A stretch of DNA of 64,000 nt from Voacanga thouarsii (taxonomy: Eukaryota; Streptophyta; Magnoliopsida; Gentianales; Apocynaceae): NCBI GenBank assembly GCA_026120185.1, contig JANUWF010001937.1:2728001-2792000 (forward strand), read 5' to 3'. The position numbers and the translations under genes were made by a program. The notes beneath the pieces were generated by a model, which ran no database searches, was not told the origin of the DNA, and was given only the letters and a program-made list of their open reading frames with translations. How positions within the stretch are numbered: position 1 is the stretch's first letter; the number at the start of each line of letters is the position of its first letter. Shown here one piece after another: positions 11,369-22,150 of this stretch.

Positions 11369-11452
11369 TATTATTTAACTGACTCAATAAATTAATAAGA
11401 TGATAAATAAGAAAAAGAAATAAAAATATATACAACTCAAGAATGTAAGAAT

Positions 11453-13178
11453 TATTAGTAGTATGTCCTAAAGGCAATCACTTGTACTTTGTATATGACA
11501 TATTTATTTTATAATACATGGTATTATTTATCTTTCAGCTTATCTTCTTTACTTTCATGTAAAATAACTATTAGATAAAGTCCCTAGTACAATAATGTGT
11601 TAAGAAAATCATGATAGAGATCGTGATGTGAGATTCCTACTACACTGTATTGTATTAGTACTGAAATAATCCCTAGTCGTAGTATTAATGAGATATGACA
11701 TCATTAATGAGTTAAGACTAACATGTGTCAGACATTCCTGATCGGATCAGGCAGTAGTTTTCATATCCGTGAGTATGGTGATATTCAAAGTTAATATATG
11801 GATGCTTGTTAATAGAATAAGTATATTGGATCACCTAACTATGAGATAATCACATGGATAACTATTTTGTACCAGTGATAGAATCTCGCTATAGCAAACG
11901 TGCAAGTGTCCTTATACTTAAGATCTCCAAGGTACTTTGTTTGCTGAGCATTGTACTTTGATTCTAATCTGTGGAGCTACATCGAGGGCCACCTATTGGA
12001 TGGATATTGGGTGCAACATGAGGTAAACAAAAGTAGTTGAGAGAGTCAATAAAAGATTCACCACTCCTAATAATAGGGGTGAATATCTCACGGCTACTTG
12101 TTGGAATTACTACTCGCGAAATCCTTGGCTAAGGTGATTGTGTATTGGAAACAATTTCAATTGATACACATGTAGAGTAGTGGATTTCTGGTACAAGTAC
12201 TAATATATTTGGGCTAGAATTAATATATATTCTGGAGAGAGTTGGCTCTAATTCTGTACTCGAAATTAGATGAGATATTGTATAGTGAAAGAAATTTATT
12301 GCACTGTAGGTTGTTATTGAAGGGTTCATGTCAAGCCACTTGACTTCTTCGACTCTTGGGTGGTCATGATGTGTTTTTAGATATTGCTCATGATTTACTA
12401 AATATGGGTTTATTAATTGATAAATTAATAAACTAACTATATTTCGAATTAATAGGTTAATTCTAAATTATTAAGAATTTTATTAATCCTAAAGACGTTG
12501 GGATTAATTCATATTCGCTACCAATATATTGGGAAACCTAATAGGTCATACACAATAGAGCATTAAGTACTCAAGATATTATTTGATAATATTGTGGGGT
12601 TAATTGTGAGAAGAAGAAGTCACTATGATCAAATTATAATTAGTTATAATTTTTTTTTGCCAAAATTGTAACTATAAGAACTTGTATGTTCCAATTACAA
12701 TTAAAGAATTCTAATTCTTTTAGAATTTAAAAGACATTGATCAACGGCTATTTTTTTGGGATTTTTCCTTAGAGTAAGCCGTGATTATTTTTTTTTAAAA
12801 TACAAAGAAAATAATTTTTTCAAAAATTTTTTATACACACATCTTCTTCTCTTCTCTGTGAGTTACCCTAGCCGTCTTCTGTTCTCTGCTAGCACTGTGA
12901 GTTTGGCTGGAGTCTTGAGAATTGTCCTTGTATGGACTGGTTAGTGACAATTCTACACTTGGATTGTAGAGGCAAGACGTGCAAGTGTTCATCTGATTGG
13001 TGTTGCTCGATCGCGCCATAAATGAATAGAGAAGGAAAAATTTTCATTTCCAGAGGCAACGTAAGGTATAGTATTCTTCACTGTTCAATCATTTTTAAGC
13101 ATAAATGAGATCCTCGGTAGGAATTCTTAGTTTTATTCAGTTGCGCAATTTATATTTGCATGACAATGATTCCTAACA
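11453..13178 (+). repeat. 5' LTR of copia element E
   Basis: It opens TATTAGTAGTATGTCC (TG decayed to TA) and ends ATTCCTAACA just before a primer site. The first 200 bases match the starts of copia A and G LTRs, including AGGCAATCACTTGTA and TTAGATAAAGTCC. The 3' half differs from those copies, so E is a separate subfamily. It is inserted in the gag3 LTR after GTAAGAAT. The matching right-hand flank was not found because E is truncated. Confidence 0.85.
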
Positions 13179-13179
13179 G

Positions 13180-13195
13180 TGGTATTAGAGCCACC
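13180..13195 (+). other. Primer binding site of copia E
   Basis: TGGTATTAGAGCCACC starts two bases after the LTR end. It is the tRNA-Met-type site with one substitution relative to TGGTATCAGAGCC. Confidence 0.85.
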
Positions 13196-15435
13196 GTTTA
13201 TGTGTTAATGGGTTGTGTTTTGGCCATGAAATTATTTTCGTTGTTTGCCTCTGTGTCCTCTGTGGAAATCTTTTTCACAGAGAGTTGTTTGTAAAAGAAA
13301 GAAATAATTGATTTTGTGGGCTTTGGTTGCATGAATATGTTTTTGTAAAAGTTACAAGAATGTTTAATGCCCAGGATTAAAGCGCTAATTCTTGCAGAAA
13401 AATATGTTTTTCTTGGATGTGTAGTTTCTGCAATTGAAAAGAAAGAAAGTTGTTTTCTTGAAAGCTGTTGTTTCCTGAACAAATTTGATTTGTTCTGTGT
13501 TGCTTGAATGAATTAGTTTATAAAATGAGAAAAGAAAAAAATTTGAATGCGATCAGAGAATAGTTCTCTGAAATTATTGCAAATCTTGAAGGTTTCTTTT
13601 TTTTTTTCCTTTTCCCTGGAAACGAAGACGAAGAGTTTAAAAAAAAAGATTTTTTAACCCCAAGCCACGGCTCTCTAGGAGGTAAGCTGCGGTTTAAGGC
13701 ACAATTGATCCCAAGCCGCGGCTCGCATAGGACTGGCTCCTATGATGTGGAGCTCACGTGTGTTCTCTTGTGTGATCATGGTTCATCCTGCTTAAGATGA
13801 AATTTTTTCTGTTATGTGCTTCATAAAAAATAAAAAATAAAAAACTCCTATTTCATTTGTTTTTGTTTCGGTGGTCCACGAGATGGTTTTTTCCCCCCTT
13901 TTTCCACTCAACGCCCAAATCCTCCAAAGATTAGCATTTTGGGACTAGCCAAGATTAATTTCTAAAATTAGTTTTGAAAATTAATATATATTATCTAAAA
14001 TATTGATTTTAGATATGTATAAACAAATAAGTTTTTTTTTCTTCTTAATTCTCATTGTGAAAATTAAATCTAATTATGATTAGTTTTTAAATAGGACCCA
14101 TGATTTGGGATAAAATTATATTTTGAAAATTAATATATTTTCTAAGATATTGATTAGAATATATTTATTATTTAATTCCTAAAATATGATTTTAGCAATT
14201 AATAAATTTTCTAAAATCTTGATTTTAGATTTTATCCTAATTAAATTTCTAGAATATGGTTTTTGAAATTATATCTAAAATATTGATTTTAGATTTTATC
14301 TTAATTTAATTTCTAGAATTTGAGTTTAGAAATTAAATCTAAAATATTGATTTTAGAATTTGTTTTATTTTTTCAAAATAGTGATTTTGGAATAATAAAA
14401 TTATATGTTTAATTTTTGTTTAAGAATAATTAATGGCATGGTGGATGATTATGGACTAAAACCAAATAATATATGTTCATGCATTTTTATAGTTTTGATT
14501 TTTACTAAATAGGACTTGCGAGTCCTGCCTTCTCTAAAATTATTGTGTAATTCTCTTCTCATTTAACTTCCCTCGAATGTAACTCGAGGTTTTTCTATTT
14601 AGGAAATTTATGTAATTAAATTACATAGGTTAGATAGCGATAAAAATATTTTAATTTTTGAGATGGTGACCAAAACAAGGTAAGAAGGTAAGACCTTCTG
14701 CTTAAATCATGCATAGACACATGGGATTAACTATGTTAATTTTTTTTTTTTTTGCTAGAGAAAATTAATTTTGAGAAAGTCCATAACCACACCAGGTAAT
14801 AGCTTCATTACCATGATTATCAATTTATGTGATGTATTGATATATTTATGTATGTCATTTAATGAAATCACTAAAAGGAATAAATCTTTCAATTAATATT
14901 AAACATAATTCCTTCCATTAATATAATAAGAACGAGAGTCCTTTTTCAAGATTAGGTGGTTGGGCTAACCCAAGCCTACTCGACATCGAGCATGTTCAAG
15001 CTAAGAAATTAAGTTCTCATGGAATTAAATTCTTGATTAATGGGTCAGGTTTAACTAAATTCTTTATCCTAGTTGGGCTAACTCAGGCATAAAGAAACTT
15101 AGAGGAAATATTGGGGTAGCCCATAAGGCTTTAAACTTAAAAGACGTTAATCACCCAATGATCCGGCAAATATATACGATGTAATTGGTATTGGATACCT
15201 ACCATTGAACTTAATGGTGGCTTGTTGGGCAAACTTAAGGTTATTCTTGAGGAATTTGGATACCAGTCCACCAGGAAAGCTTCAAACGGGCTTTCTCAAA
15301 TCAATAGTAGGAGCTATTGGTTTGAGTAAAATAGTGGAATAACAATGCGCTTAATTAAAGACCTAATTATTCGCATTACATGTGCACATAAAGTTAGCTA
15401 ATATTCTCTATCTTTACATCTAGGTCACGTGCATC
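13196..15435 (+). other. Long leader of copia E (GC modules, upstream ORF, no gene)
   Basis: This is about 2.2 kb between primer site and gag. It holds a GC-rich module pair at 13660-13740 and a very AT-rich stretch at 13920-14500 built of repeated AAATCTAAAATATTGATTTTAG-like phrases. A 17-codon ORF is at 14663-14716. A roughly 700-bp tract at 14720-15430 is shared with the copia A leader (minus strand, about 54960-55620). Nothing else codes. GTAAG at 14680 and ACATCTAG at 15416-15423 could form an intron, but this is untested. Confidence 0.7.
14663..14716 (+). pseudogene. Conserved leader mini-ORF, copia E copy
   Basis: ATG at 14663 reads M-V-T-K-T-R-stop-E-G-K-T-F-C-L-N-H-A-stop. The copia A copy (55621-55674, minus) is open: MATKIRQDGKTFYLNHA. 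The copia F copy is fused to gag. Length, start and stop agree among copies. The TAA at codon 7 disables this copy. Its role is unknown; it may be an upstream ORF controlling gag translation. Confidence 0.5.
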
Positions 15436-15697
15436 ATGTTAACCAACCTAAACTTACGTAGCATCTTGGAGACCAACAAACTAACTGAGTCAAACTATTT
15501 CGACCGGTATAGAAACTTGAGAATCCTTTTCAAGTCAGAAAAGTTGCTCTACATGCTACATGCTACATGCTCCTATTCCGCCACCACCAGCGAAAGATAC
15601 TCATGCTGATGAGTATGCTGTCCACAAGAAGCACAAGGAGGATAGTGACATGACATGTTATATCATGCTTGTGTTAATGATTCCCGACTTTTGAGCC
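15436..15697 (+). pseudogene. Copia E gag, N-terminal fragment
   Basis: From ATG 15436 it reads MLTNLNLRSILETNKLTESN and continues through F-D-R-Y-R-N-L-R-I, the usual start of plant copia gag (N-K-L-T-x-x-N-Y-x-D-W-Y-R-N). An 8-base duplication (CTACATG repeated near 15550) shifts the frame. Similarity to the A, D and F gags continues (HKKHKEDSD region, then the Leu/Met stretch). It stops abruptly near 15697, where unrelated sequence begins. No protease, integrase or RT of E is present in this window in plus orientation next to it. Confidence 0.78.
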
Positions 15698-16870
15698 ACT
15701 ATGTCCTGCTCAGTGGTTAGCTCACCGATCTCCCATCACAACTCACTTTAAAGTTCTGTAGGATATGCATAATAGAATAGAAAATAGGACTCCCTCAAAC
15801 TCACTCTGTACAACACAAAGAAACACAACTCTTACCCCAACTTTCAACACAACCAACACTTCAACACCACAAGATAGCTGACACAATATAAAATAATTTC
15901 CTTCAACAAATCTACAAGAAATATAACCATTGTCCAACCCCAAACACAATATCAATAAGCATGATTAAATCACAATGCTCAATATCCACCAATTAACAAT
16001 GTAAATCTCATTACCTCATTGCTAAGTTGGACATGAACAATTATTATATATCTAAGCCAACCCAAAATTACACCTAAAGAAGGCATGCTCAATAGCTTCC
16101 AAAAATATGTAAATCATGAATAGGATCAATCATATAACATTGTCAATTATATTCCCATGCCAACAAAGCCTCAAAGAAAGCAATATTGGCAGTCAATTCA
16201 TTCAATCAAAAATATATAAGAATTTTCACCCAAAAATCCATAGAAAAAAACTAAAAATTCATGAGAAAAATTAAACTACAGAAAATGTGGAAAAATCATA
16301 CCATAAGGATCTCCAATGTTTGGGCACTGATCCTATGCAAAAAGATTGAAGAAATAGTGCACCAAATGGAAGGATTCAAAAATGGGTTTTGGAAGAAAAG
16401 ATTAAATTTTTCCTAGTTTGAATCCAAAACTTCAAGAACAAAGTGAAGATTTTGTGTTTGAAAGGTGTTTTAGAGGTTTAGAAAATGACCCGATGGTGTT
16501 TTGTAGTTAAACCCAACGATAAGTTAAGAAAAAAAAACGAGGAAGATGAGAGTGTTTTGAAAAAAATGGCCAAGAATGGCCGTGGGTGGTCTTATGGCCG
16601 ATCGGGCCTGGCATCGAGCCTAAGGACTGGGCTTGGCGTCAGGCTTGTTCTACCTTAGTGTTGCTATCGGTTGTGTTAGCCTGGCGCTCGGGCCAAAGTT
16701 CGAGCCCAACACAAGGTCAGCTTTGGCCAATCTAAAAAATCATTTTTTTAAAATTTAATTGAAGCAAATAATAAGTAAAACACAAAATCACGAAGAGAAT
16801 ACAGTCTAAAAGTTAAAAAAATAGCAAAATGAATGAAAACAAACAAAAAATAAAACCAAAACAGTCAAAA
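15698..16870. other. Unassigned AT-rich stretch with GC modules, possibly 3' end/LTR of gag1 unit
   Basis: No coding match. Just left of gag1, on its 3' side, 16740-16870 is AT-rich like 18830-18985 beside gag2. GC-rich modules at 16600-16735 (GGGCCTGGCATCGAGCC, CTTGGCGTCAGGCTTG, GCCTGGCGCTCGGGCC) resemble those in the LTR U3 regions here, which suggests this is the 3' LTR of the gag1 unit. I could not find a clear LTR boundary or a match to 18530-18830. The short reading frame at 15743-15955 shows no recognisable domain. Confidence 0.4.
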
Positions 16871-18154
16871 TCATCGTTTTCCACGGTCTTGGTCATGTGG
16901 ATTAGTCTCCGTATTTCCTAGAAATGATCCCGCTTGATGATCTTCAAGGAGTTTGGCTAGTTGTCCAATTTTATTTTTAAGGTTTCGCAAGGATGCCTCC
17001 AAATTTCTCGTGGTCGCATCTACTCCTTGGAACCGTATCTCCGTTCCATTTACCAATTGGTTAACAACTCCTCTAATGATGGTTTAGCCAATGAGGCATT
17101 GTAAGGCAGGGGCGGTTGAGTCCTTTGAGTCCCAAAATTAGAAAAAGCTTGCCTAGGTTGATTTTGGTTATTCTACAAAAATTTAGGATGATTCCTCTAA
17201 CCTGGGTTGTAAGTGGTGCTATAAGGATTATTACCTTGTCGTTCATTGCCCACAAACATTGCTTGTTCTAATAATTCTTGTGATGACCCCAAAAGTTGGC
17301 ACTCATGGTTTGGATGCCCTTCCCTACAAAAGTGACAACTTATACTCATTACCTGCCCTTGGGAAGGAGGCATCACCAATTAATCCATCTTTTGCATGAG
17401 TGCTTCCACCTTTACCTCTAAAGTAGCCATCGCATCCACCTTGTGTACTCCATGGACATGAGCTTTTGGTTATGAACTACCCCAAGCCTATTTGCTTGTA
17501 GCCAAATTCTCAATCAAGTCAAATACCTCTTCTGGAGTGTTAGAATTGATGGAGCCTCCTGCAGATGCATCAACTAATTGCCTAGTAGCAAAGTATAAAC
17601 CACTGTGAATGATTTGCATTTGCATACCCAGCTTAAATCCATGATGAGGGCATTTTATAAGCATTACCTTATACCTCACCCAACACTCATAAAGGTTTTC
17701 AAACTCTAACTGTTGGAAAGTAAAAATATCAATCCCCAGTCTAGATATTCTAGCTGGAGGGAAATATTTGGCTAAAAAGTTTTCGGCTAAAACATTCCAA
17801 ATACTAATGGATCTAGTTGGCAAAGATTAACCATGATTTTGCTCTATCTCTCAAGAAAAAGGGGAAAAGCCTTAGTTTAATGGTATCCTTAGAAACACCA
17901 TTCATTTTAAACGTGTCACAAATTTCTAAAAAGCTTGCAAGGTGGGCATTGGGGTTCTTCTCAAGTAACCCATCAAATTGTACCATGTTATGGATCATTT
18001 GGATTATGTTGGGCTTTATTTCAAAATTATTGGCCTCTATCCTAGGTCTCATAATGCCTGAGCTCATAACTGAGATTGTAGGTTTCACAAAGTCATCTAT
18101 AGTTCGCCTAATAATTCCACTATTACCACCATTATTGGGCTGATTTACCTCCAT
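16871..18154 (-). pseudogene. gag1: gypsy (Tat/Athila-like) gag, gag-only unit
   Basis: The minus strand from ATG 18154 reads MEVNQPNNGGNSGI, then the gag core NFEIKPNIIQMIHNMVQFDG, FLEICDTFKM and LRLFPFFLRDRAKSWL. A second frame (17823-17488) has NVLAENFLAKYFPPARISRL, ECWVRYKVMLIKCPHHG and TPEEVFDLIENLA. A CCHC knuckle, CHFCREGHPNHEC, follows (17379-17197). The C-terminal end at 17056-16871 has IGQLAKLLEDHQAGSFLGNT and ENPHDQDRGKR-like text, then a stop at 16871-16873. Autonomous relatives continue from this point into protease and RT; here there is none. Stops and frame shifts interrupt it. It would have packaged element RNA in virus-like particles. Confidence 0.85.
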
Positions 18155-18505
18155 ATCTTTTCTTACCCTTTCACTTACAACATTTCAAACCTTTGAGAGG
18201 GTTCTCTTGATCTCGGGATCTAGATCTACTATGTCGGCTTTGGATTGTCAGGCTCTAAACTAAGGGCAAGGCCTATATAAAACAGAAGATAGTGAAATTA
18301 TAGAATTTACAGGTTAGATATTTGGTACATATTCATACATTAAGTTAGAAGCAATTACAACATGTAGGGACATTAAATTACAAATATACAAGAAAACAAA
18401 ATATGGCACCTATTCATACAAGGAACATATATACATATTCATATATAGACATATAAACATATAAATATGGTTAAATTAACAAAATCTAAGCTTTCATGAT
18501 ATTGT

Positions 18506-18523
18506 TCCCCGACAACAGCGCCA
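18506..18523 (-). other. Primer binding site of gag1 unit (tRNA-Asp type)
   Basis: The minus strand reads TGGCGCTGTTGTCGGGGA, two changes from the classic TGGCGCCGTTGCCGGGGA of Athila/Tat elements. It lies 6 bases from the LTR end at 18530. The leader between it and the gag1 ATG is about 350 bases. Confidence 0.88.
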
Positions 18524-18529
18524 AAAATT

Positions 18530-18830
18530 TGATGAGTTAATTTTGGGAGTATAAAAATCAATAAATTTAAATCCATTTCTTAGTCAAGTTTTAATTAAAA
18601 CATTAATCCCAAAATACACAGATGAGCAAATATACTCTTCGCAAGCGTTGTATAGGGAATTAACGAGTATTGATCTTCAAAGGAATAAGTACAGATTAAT
18701 CACTTTTTATTCATTGTTTAACTGACTAGGTATAGTCTGTTTCTATCTAAAAATTGCCAAGTACTGACCTAGCACCTGGTCAAAGGTTCTAGACTGGCGC
18801 ATGGTTGGTTCTGTCCGACCAAAAAGATTT
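18530..18830 (-). repeat. Short LTR between gag1 and gag2 (5' LTR of gag1)
   Basis: 18530-18720 aligns with the terminal parts of the gag2 LTR (20630-20830) and gag3 LTR (703-884), including AAGTTTTAATTAAAACATTA, ATACTCTTCGCAAGC and TTATTCATTGTTTAACTG. After that it jumps to a GC-rich module (18765-18825) that belongs in the U3 part of such LTRs, so about 1 kb of LTR middle is missing. It stands immediately downstream of gag2 as well, so it may serve both units. The outer boundary is approximate. Confidence 0.65.
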
Positions 18831-20259
18831 TTTTATTAATTAATTACAAAAAACAACAATAATGAAAATAAAAAAATCATGAAGAAAATTCCATTATTCT
18901 AAAAATAAAAAAATATATAGAAACATAAACGACAACAAACAAAAATTAAAGATATGTCCTATTTAACCAAAAACCAAATCAGTGAAAATCATCTTTTTCC
19001 ACAGTCTTGATCACATGGATTTTTTTTAGTATTCCTCGAAAGAGATCCCGTTTGACGGTCTCCCAAAAGTTTGGCTAGTTGCCCATTTGGTTCTCAAGAT
19101 TATGCATTGACGCCTCCAAATTCCGTGTCACAACATCCACTTCTTGGAATTTTGCCTCAGTTGAGCTCAACATCTTGTTAACCAATTCCTCCAACGATGG
19201 CTTGGATGGTGGTGCATTGTATGGTATGGAAGGTTAAGTCCTTTGATTGCCACCAAAATTCGAAGACCTTGGTTGGTTTTGATTTGTCCATGAGAAATTT
19301 GGATAGATCCTCTTACCCGGATTGTATGTGGCACTGTAGGGATTATTTCCTTGTCACCCAACACCCAGAAATGCAGCTTGTTCTAAAGAATCTTAGGATG
19401 AACCTATGATTTAACACTCATGATTAGGATGCACTTCTTCACAAAAATCACAGTCATTATTCATTGTTTGGCCTGAAGAGGGAGGTCATCATCATTTGTT
19501 CCATTTTCTATATGAGTACCTCAACCTTAGCTTCCAGAGCAGCCACAACATCAACTTTGTGCACACCTTGAACATGAGCCCTGTTCCTCGGATTGCCCTA
19601 TGAGTAGTTATTCATGATAATGTTTTCCACTAACTCATATACTTCCTCCGGGGTCTTAGCATTGATTGTCCCTCCAGTAGAAGCATCAACCAACTATTTT
19701 AAGGCAAAGTTCAACCTACTATGGAAAATCTCCATTTGCATTCCTAGCTTAAACCCGTGATGAGGACACTTTCCAAGCATCTACTTCCATCTTTCCTAAC
19801 ATTTGTAAATGCTTTCAGAATCTAACTATTGGAATGCAAAAATATCTGTCCTAAGTTTAGTTGTTCTGGTTGGCAGAAAGTACTTTGTCAAAAAATTTTC
19901 AGCGAGACCATTCCGTACGGTGATGGATCCTACTGGTAAGGATTTTAACCACAATTTGTCTCTATCCTTTAAGGAAAAAGCCTTAACTTTATAGCATCAT
20001 CTGAAACACGATTAATCTTAGAGGTGTCACAAATCTCTAAGAAACTAGCAAGGTGGGCATTAGGGTCTTTATCCGATAGCCCATCAAATTATACCATATT
20101 CTAGATCATTTGGATAATATTGGGTTTGATCTCAAAATTCTTAGCCTCCACCCTAGGTCTAGTGATGCTCGAGTCTGTACCTGAAATTGCTAGTTTAACA
20201 AAGTCATCCATAGTCCCCTTACCATTACTTCTATCATTGTTATTTTCGTTAACCTCCAT
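18831..20259 (-). pseudogene. gag2: gypsy (Tat/Athila-like) gag, gag-only unit
   Basis: From ATG 20259 on the minus strand: MEVNENNNDRSNGKGTMDDF, then NFEIKPNIIQMI-stop, DPNAHLASFLEICDT and IKLRLFPL, and more broken text matching gag1. Further on are the region opposite 19430-19460 (decayed CCHC knuckle), the glycine/proline-rich section and the coiled QL-A-K-L segment. The end NPCDQDCGKR-stop lies at 18989-18991, the same codon at which gag1 stops. From 18988 to 18831 is AT-rich noncoding sequence. It carries many more stops than gag1 and is surely inactive. No protease, RT or integrase follows. Confidence 0.8.
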
Positions 20260-20605
20260 CTCTCCGGTTGAACTAAATTACGTATCCTTCTGCCTGAGTG
20301 CTCTCCAAATCCTTGTCAACATTCTTTTGATCTCAGGATCAAAATGTACTAGTTCTCCTTGGAATCGTTAGGTCATACACTACCGGATAAAAATATAAGA
20401 AACATAAAATGATGAGATTATAGAATTTAAACATAATTAAGTACAACATTTCACGTGAACTAAGTTAGTTAGTTAAAGTACATTTATACATATAACAAGA
20501 TATGACATTTAGTTACACCAAGAACATATAAACATATTTGTATATAGACATCCATACATATAAACACGGTTAAATTAATGAAATCTTAGCTTTCATGATA
20601 TTGTT

Positions 20606-20623
20606 CCCCTACAATGGCACCAA
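20606..20623 (-). other. Primer binding site of gag2 unit
   Basis: The minus strand reads TGGTGCCATTGTAGGGGA, a decayed tRNA-Asp-type site, 6 bases from the LTR end at 20630, in the same layout as 18506-18523. Confidence 0.8.
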
Positions 20624-20629
20624 AAACTT

Positions 20630-20905
20630 GATGCGTATAATTTGGGTGTATAAAAAATCATTCAAATTTAAATCCATCAGAAGCTAAGTTTTAATTAAAA
20701 TATTAATCTCAAATTACGTATATGAGCAAGTATACTCTTCGCAAGCATAGTATAGGGAATTAATTTGTTTCGATCCTCAAGGAACAACTACCATTAGTTA
20801 CCTTTTATTCATTGTTTAACTGGCTCAATAAAGTGATAAGATGATAAATAAGAAAAAGAAAGAAAAATATATGCAACTCAAGGATGTAAGAATATGCAAT
20901 TTAGA
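20630..20905 (-). repeat. 5' LTR of gag2 unit, truncated
   Basis: It begins TGATGCGTATAATTTGGGTG and matches the Tat-like LTR ends through CAACTCAAGGATGTAAGAAT and on to about 20905. There the sequence becomes copia F coding text (opposite GCATGACAATTTC). The rest of the LTR (more than 1 kb in the solo copies) is missing. The exact junction is uncertain by about 15 bases. Confidence 0.75.
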
Positions 20906-22150
20906 CAAAATATTCTTCAAGGCATGACAATTTCTTTTCAGAAGGGAGGTAGAAGTAATATCAGAAAGATGCTTTCGAATATCCCACAAACAAACACTTG
21001 TTAAACTTACTGTCAAGTTTGTGTGATTGTAGCCTTTTGACAAAGGCAGGATAACCCCATACTCGCAAGTGAGATAACTTTAGTTTCTTACCAAAGAACA
21101 TCTCAAATGGGGTAGAATCAACCATTTTTATTGGATCTCTATTTAGTATATAAACAGAAGTTTCTAGTGCATGCCCTAAAACGATTTTAGCAGGTCTGCA
21201 AAAGCCATCATGGTCCATACCATGTATAGAAGTATTCGATTCATTCTCTCAGATACACCGTTATGTTGAGGTGTATGTGGTGGAGTCCATTAAGATAATA
21301 TCCCATTATCTCTAAGATAACTCAAGAACTCTTGGCTCAAGTATTCTCTTCCTCGATTAGATCTTAGAGTCTTAATACTTTTGCCAAGTTATTTCTCTAT
21401 TTCATTCTTGAAGTCTTTGAACCTTTCAAAGGCCTCAGATTTGTATTTCATTAAATACAAATACCCGTATCGTGAGAAATCATCGATAAAGGTTATGAAA
21501 TAGTTATAACCTCCTGTTGCTTGTATTGACATTGGGCCACATACATCAGAATGTCTGAGTTCTAATAACTCCTTAGCCTGTTCTCCTTTTCCTGGAAAAG
21601 GAGTCTTAGTTATTTTGCCTAGTAAACAAAATTCGCATGTGCCATATGATTCATAATCAAATGATCCTAAATCACCAAGCTTGTGTAACTTAGAAACATA
21701 ATTTTCATTTACATGGACCAAACGACAATGTCATAAGTAAGAGGTGTAAGAGTTATCCATTTTAGGTTTCTTATTGTTTATATTGAAAACTAGATTATCC
21801 AAGTCTAGAACATATAAACCATTAACTAGAGTTGCTGAACCATAATGAATATCATTCAATGAAAAAGAATAACATTTATTCTTAAATATTAAATGAAATC
21901 TATATAAGTCTAAATACTCAAATGAGATAATGTTTTTCATTAAAATTGGTACAAAATAACAGTTTTGCAGTTCTAGAATTAATCCCGAAGGCAGGTTCAG
22001 CTCGTATGTCCCTACAGCAAGTGCAACAACTTTTGCCCCATTTGCAGTATGTAGGTTCACGTCGCCTTTCTCTAGCCTTCTACTACTCTCTAGTCCGTGC
22101 AAGTTATTGCACAAATGAGATCCACATCCGGGTATCTAATACCCATATCT
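20906..22150 (-). pseudogene. Copia F protease end, GAG-pre-integrase and integrase (truncated)
   Basis: The minus strand reads, in order, a protease region (VLDT with a one-base insertion after ACC, which destroys the frame), LPSGLILELQNCYFVP, LYVLDLDNLVFNINNKKPKM, the zinc-binding pre-integrase remnant, and ESYGTCEFCLLGKITKTPF. The integrase core follows: LRHSDVCGPMS with the first catalytic Asp, then the SNRGREYLS segment where the second Asp is now Asn, then NGVSERMNR with the catalytic Glu. Next come LSHLRVWGYPAFVKRLQSHK and KCLFVGYSKASF. It stops near 20906 at the gag2 LTR. RT and RNase H are absent. Several stops occur, including one just after NEIEK. Confidence 0.85.

Noticed and set aside
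11452..20892. Gag3 LTR and gag2 LTR both seem to end after GTAAGAAT
   Set aside because: In gag2 the LTR match continues past this point (ATGCAATTTAGACAAA corresponds to the solo LTR text near 42310), so it is not a shared breakpoint; copia E simply inserted there in gag3.
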